A stretch of DNA of 64,000 nucleotides from JAJFJD01 sp965228425. GTDB taxonomy: Bacteria; Pseudomonadota; Alphaproteobacteria; UBA8366. The stretch lies in contig OZ245815.1 of assembly GCA_965228425.1 (NCBI GenBank), forward strand, positions 1,922,001-1,986,000, given 5' to 3'. This document shows, one piece after another, positions 61,478 through 64,000 of the stretch. The position numbers were made by a program, and so were the translations under genes. The first letter of the stretch is position 1. Each line of letters opens with the position of its first letter. The notes under the pieces were generated by a model. That model was given only the letters and a program-made list of their open reading frames with translations. It searched no databases and was not told the origin of the DNA.

Positions 61478-61640
61478 GTTAACTGTAAGAATAAATTCGA
61501 ATCATATAAGTATTTATTCCACTTAATATGATTAAATTTAGGAATATTCTGTTTATATTAAGGTTAATCAAAATAAATATACATAATTTTTAAATTAACT
61601 AAAAATTTTACTAGAATTTTTCTGAGAGTGGAGTAAAGTA
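61478..61640. other. AT-rich island (about 160 bp)
   Basis: After the membrane-fusion gene the sequence abruptly becomes ~80% A+T (e.g. ATATTAAGGTTAATC, AATAAATATACATAATTTTTAAATTAAC), against a GC-rich surround. It lies directly upstream of the LuxR-type gene. It carries no ORF and looks like a promoter or silencer region bound by an H-NS-like or Ros/MucR-type protein. Confidence 0.7.
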
Positions 61641-61680
61641 CTACCACTAAGTGGGAGGGGTGCTTGCGTTGGGGGAGATT

Positions 61681-62346
61681 ATGTCTCAAGCACCTCTTGT
61701 TATTGTCGGCGGTACCAGCCTCTTCCGCCGGGGATTGGGCAGTTTTATTGAGGCGAGTCCGTTGGACCTCGTTGCCGAATATGATGATCCGGCAGGGTGT
61801 GTCGCGGATCAGTCCACACTGGAACCGGAGCTGATCGTCTACATTTCAAATGGCGATCCCGAGGAATCCGCAGAATCGGTAGAGTTGCTGCGCGACGCCT
61901 ATGGTTCGGCCCGTATTTTGGTCCTGTCGGCGGAGTTGTCGGTGGATGAGTTGGGTGCCTGTCTCCGGGTGGGAGCGGGCGGATACCTTCTCAGCAATCT
62001 GTCCAAGGACGTTCTTATTCATTCGGTTCGCCTTATTCTTCTGGGAGAGACAGTGTTTCCGTCCCAGTTGGCGACCGCCTGGGCGACTGGTCAGTTGCGC
62101 CGCAGCGATCAGTGCAACCCAAAGGTGCTGGGCGACCTGACGCCACGGGAGCTGGATATCCTGGGCTGCCTGACCGAAGGGGCCTCGAACAAGGTGATCG
62201 CACGCCAGTTGGGCATCACAGAGGCCACGGTGAAGATTCACATGAAGTCCCTGATCCGGAAGATCGGTGTCCAGAACCGGACCCAGGCCGCGCTTTTCGC
62301 CTTGCACAGCGGATTCGACCGCGAACCGGCCGCAATGGCTGCGTAG
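61681..62346 (+). CDS. LuxR-family regulator with degenerate receiver domain
   Basis: 221 residues from the ATG at 61681, with GGGGGAG upstream; a longer frame to 61651 is possible. The N-terminal half has the receiver fold (VIVGGTSLFRRGLGSFIEA, then SARILVLSAELSVDELGACLRVGAGGYL) but the phospho-acceptor Asp expected near residue 55 is missing (LIVYISNGDP). The C-terminal half is a LuxR DNA-binding domain (LTPRELDILGCLTEGASNKVIARQLGITEATVKIHMKSL, about 155-195). Probably a phosphorylation-independent regulator, perhaps of polysaccharide or cell-surface genes. Confidence 0.85.
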   Translation: MSQAPLVIVGGTSLFRRGLGSFIEASPLDLVAEYDDPAGCVADQSTLEPELIVYISNGDPEESAESVELLRDAYGSARILVLSAELSVDELGACLRVGAGGYLLSNLSKDVLIHSVRLILLGETVFPSQLATAWATGQLRRSDQCNPKVLGDLTPRELDILGCLTEGASNKVIARQLGITEATVKIHMKSLIRKIGVQNRTQAALFALHSGFDREPAAMAA

Positions 62347-62480
62347 GGGCCGGTATCTAGCTCCAAAGGACTAGTCCAGAAAAGGAAAATGGACCAGTGA
62401 TGGCAATGCTTTAGAGGGGTACTCTCCCAGTTGTGGAAACACTCCACATCAACTCACATTGATAAACGTCACTCACTCCC

Positions 62481-62506
62481 AAAACCCCGCTTCGGCGGGG
62501 TTTTTT
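62481..62506 (+). terminator. rho-independent terminator
   Basis: AAAACCCCGC TTCG GCGGGGTTTT forms a perfect 10-bp stem with a TTCG tetraloop and six-T tail. Strong; ends the LuxR-type transcript. Confidence 0.93.
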
Positions 62507-62684
62507 CTTTGGCGACCTGCAGGATTTAGGAACTAATTCTAATATTAGGACACGCCGCAAAGTTGCCATTTATTCTCCCTGCGATTGCCCAGACGCGCGC
62601 CTAATTTCGACATGTGACGACGATAGATTTTCCCAGTACTCCCACGAAGGACCCCCTTCACCAACATCGACTACGGCAAGCACC

Positions 62685-62716
62685 GGGCCCCATCGAAAGA
62701 TGGGGCCCCTCCCTTT
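62685..62716 (+). terminator. rho-independent terminator of an unassigned transcript
   Basis: GGGCCCCATC (62685-62694) and GATGGGGCCC (62699-62708) with a GAAA loop, then CTCCCTTTTTG. No gene in the 178 bp before it, so it could end a small RNA. Confidence 0.75.
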
Positions 62717-62744
62717 TTGACTGCGGGGTGCTCGTTGACGCGAC

Positions 62745-62777
62745 AAAAAAACGGCCCCCTGCTTTCGCAGGAGGCCG
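62745..62777 (-). terminator. rho-independent terminator of the small secreted-protein gene
   Basis: Read on the minus strand: CGGCC-TCCTGC GAAA GCAGG-GGGCCG followed by seven T. One mismatch in the stem. It starts 45 bp after the stop of the gene at 62823-62993. Confidence 0.85.
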
Positions 62778-62822
62778 ATTCAACAGGGAAGCTCCGGAAA
62801 TGAAGTGAGGTGTTGCTGAGGC

Positions 62823-62993
62823 CTACTTGGCCGGCTTCTTCACCTCACGAAGGCACTGCGCCTTCAACTTCGCGTCCTGGATCTTTGCGCATTTGGCGCT
62901 CGCTTTGTCGCCACCGGCGGCAACGGCCGGGGCCGCGATCGGGCCAGCGATGAATGCCGAAAGGAACAGAACTGGAAGTACTTTGCGAATCAT
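62823..62993 (-). CDS. small secreted protein
   Basis: 56 residues, too short for normal gene calling. ATG at 62993 with AGGAG upstream. Signal peptide (MIRKVLPVLFLSAFIAGPIAAPAVAA) with cleavage near AVAA. The mature ~30 residues are basic with two cysteines (AKCAKIQDAKLKAQCLREVKK). This resembles a single PsiF-like repeat. Its own terminator (62745-62777) supports a real transcript. Confidence 0.8.
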   Translation of the reverse strand: MIRKVLPVLFLSAFIAGPIAAPAVAAGGDKASAKCAKIQDAKLKAQCLREVKKPAK

Positions 62994-63061
62994 AGGATGC
63001 TCCTATTTAGAGAAAGTTGCGGGATGAGACGTGCCGTCAAAGTTCCGTGTCCAATTTCACC

Positions 63062-63586
63062 CTAGAACAACGGATCTTTGTGTCGCCACTGATCGGGCCG
63101 GTCGGTTCCCCGCGATACCGGAGCCCGGGCGTCGGTTTTCAGGCGCGTGAGTTGCGCCTGGACTAATTCTTCGGGAGTCATATCGACTCGGATCACCGTT
63201 ACGTCCGACCCGACGACGGAAACGATTTCCGCGCGGTAGGGCGAGATCGGGACGGGTGATCCATCCATGTCGATGGAGTCTTTGAGGGCGATCATCATCT
63301 GCGTGACCTTGCCCTCCTTATCAATGATCAAGTCGTCCACTTGACCGATCCGCTCGCCCCGGAGGTTCAGGACGTAACTGCCGATCAGTCGGTAGGCCTG
63401 ATAGTAAATTTTTGCGGCGTCACGGGCGGCGATCTGCAAACCTGTTGCGGCATGCGGCGCCGTATGGACGTTCGTCGGCACCCCGGTCGATGAGGTGGCG
63501 GGTGTGGCAATAGCCGACCCTGTTCCTGCGGCAATCAACAGCAGCGCTGCTATGTCGGTTCGGCTCGGCTTTCTTCGTACTCGCAT
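63062..63586 (-). CDS. PRC-barrel domain envelope protein
   Basis: 174 residues from the ATG at 63586 (MRVRRKPSRTDIAALL). An N-terminal signal or anchor segment (DIAALLLIAAGTGSAIA) is followed by a linker and a PRC-barrel (about 85-145: YVLNLRGERIGQVDDLIIDKEGKVTQMMIA). PRC-barrels bind RNA or cell-envelope partners. A longer frame to 63670 is less likely. Confidence 0.85.
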   Translation of the reverse strand: MRVRRKPSRTDIAALLLIAAGTGSAIATPATSSTGVPTNVHTAPHAATGLQIAARDAAKIYYQAYRLIGSYVLNLRGERIGQVDDLIIDKEGKVTQMMIALKDSIDMDGSPVPISPYRAEIVSVVGSDVTVIRVDMTPEELVQAQLTRLKTDARAPVSRGTDRPDQWRHKDPLF

Positions 63587-64000
63587 CGCTCGATACCCTG
63601 TGCTCTTGCCATTCGGTTGCGTTGCATTTCGGTGACGGTGTTGATCGTGCAACGCGTCGTTCTTGACCACATAGACCGGCTGGTACCGCGGTTATTCCCG
63701 AAAGCCCGTCAGATTTTTTGAAAATCTTAATTTTTGGTGAATTGCCATACCGCCACCGCCTTTGATCACGATGTCGCCGCATTTCTGTCCGAATTGCTCA
63801 ACAGGCTGGGAATAAATCCGCTTCGACGGCGTCTATTACTGTTGAAGCGCGTGTGTTCATGAACCGTGCGATGCGCAGACACAAAACCCCGGTTGAGAGA
63901 ACCGAAAATGGAAAATGTCAGAACGCGTCGAGTGATTGGTGGGAAGCGGCATGAGCGCATGAAAGAGAGGGGGCACTTTGATTGGGCCGGATTCAAAAGC
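63587..64000. other. 414-bp stretch with no confident gene
   Basis: Two short frames are open: 63908 onwards on the plus strand (MENVRTRRVIGGKRHERMKE..., open to the window end) and one on the minus strand (63766-63996). Neither has a clear ribosome site or recognised motif. The first might be the start of a gene continuing past the edge. Confidence 0.3.

Noticed and set aside
62614..62808. 64-codon plus-strand frame
   Set aside because: Crosses two terminator hairpins; no ribosome site.
63766..63996. 76-codon minus-strand frame at the window end
   Set aside because: No ribosome site, no motif, and overlaps another weak frame.

Overview
The window is a single stretch of GC-rich chromosome from an alphaproteobacterium, most likely a Rhodospirillales-type organism. 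This rests on the alphaproteobacterial SerC subtype next to serA, a hisZ-purA pair, sigma-32 RpoH with its LFFNLR box, a DUF1127 miniprotein, a YhhQ-type queuosine-precursor transporter and a PRC-barrel envelope protein. There is no rRNA, prophage, insertion sequence or CRISPR array. One tRNA gene (Glu, CTC) is present. Most of the window is ordinary chromosome with accessory catabolic islands.

Layout. 0-3 kb: ECF sigma factor with the first codons of an overlapping partner gene, then a translationally coupled rhodanese-ChrB/ChrA chromate-resistance pair. 3-13 kb: two small exported proteins, thiC under a TPP riboswitch, a RecF/OLD-like ATPase, a minus-strand run of redox and detoxification enzymes (SDR, FAD oxidase, cupin, GST) and an SLC13 transporter. 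13-25 kb: core metabolism and stress genes (serC-serA, an FG-GAP secreted protein, hisZ-purA, a predicted pseudokinase plus membrane protein, rpoH preceded by a sigma-70 promoter overlapped by a CIRCE operator, rluD). 25-34 kb: envelope and small proteins, tRNA-Glu, a globin, a 2-hydroxyacid dehydrogenase, DUF1127, hydrolase/isomerase, HNH protein and OmpW.

34-56 kb is the most coherent functional block. allG/allF/allH homologues (oxamic transcarbamylase; formerly ylbE/fdrA/ylbF) are followed by a gamma-glutamyltransferase-family protein best read as oxamate amidohydrolase (HpxW). Further on come formyl-CoA:oxalate CoA-transferase, oxalyl-CoA decarboxylase, a GntR/FCD regulator, a complete TctCBA transporter, a succinyl-CoA-synthetase-like ligase pair and an NAD-dependent formate dehydrogenase. 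Read together they give a plausible route oxalurate -> oxamate -> oxalate -> oxalyl-CoA -> formyl-CoA -> formate -> CO2 + NADH. A carbamate-kinase-like ORF in the middle is cut down to its two ends.

Between these two halves lies the most unexpected item: a peroxiredoxin gene at 41729-42181 whose reading frame is interrupted only by an in-frame TGA exactly at the peroxidatic-cysteine codon. It has a strong ribosome binding site, a strong terminator, no other lesion and a hairpin with a bulged U downstream of the TGA. It reads as a selenocysteine peroxiredoxin that ordinary gene callers would miss or split.

56-64 kb: a queuosine-precursor transporter with a hairpin occluding its ribosome binding site, a three-gene ABC exporter (ATPase, FtsX-like permease, membrane-fusion protein), a very AT-rich 160-bp island in front of a LuxR-type regulator lacking the phospho-acceptor aspartate, a cluster of three strong terminator hairpins, a 56-residue secreted protein and a PRC-barrel protein.
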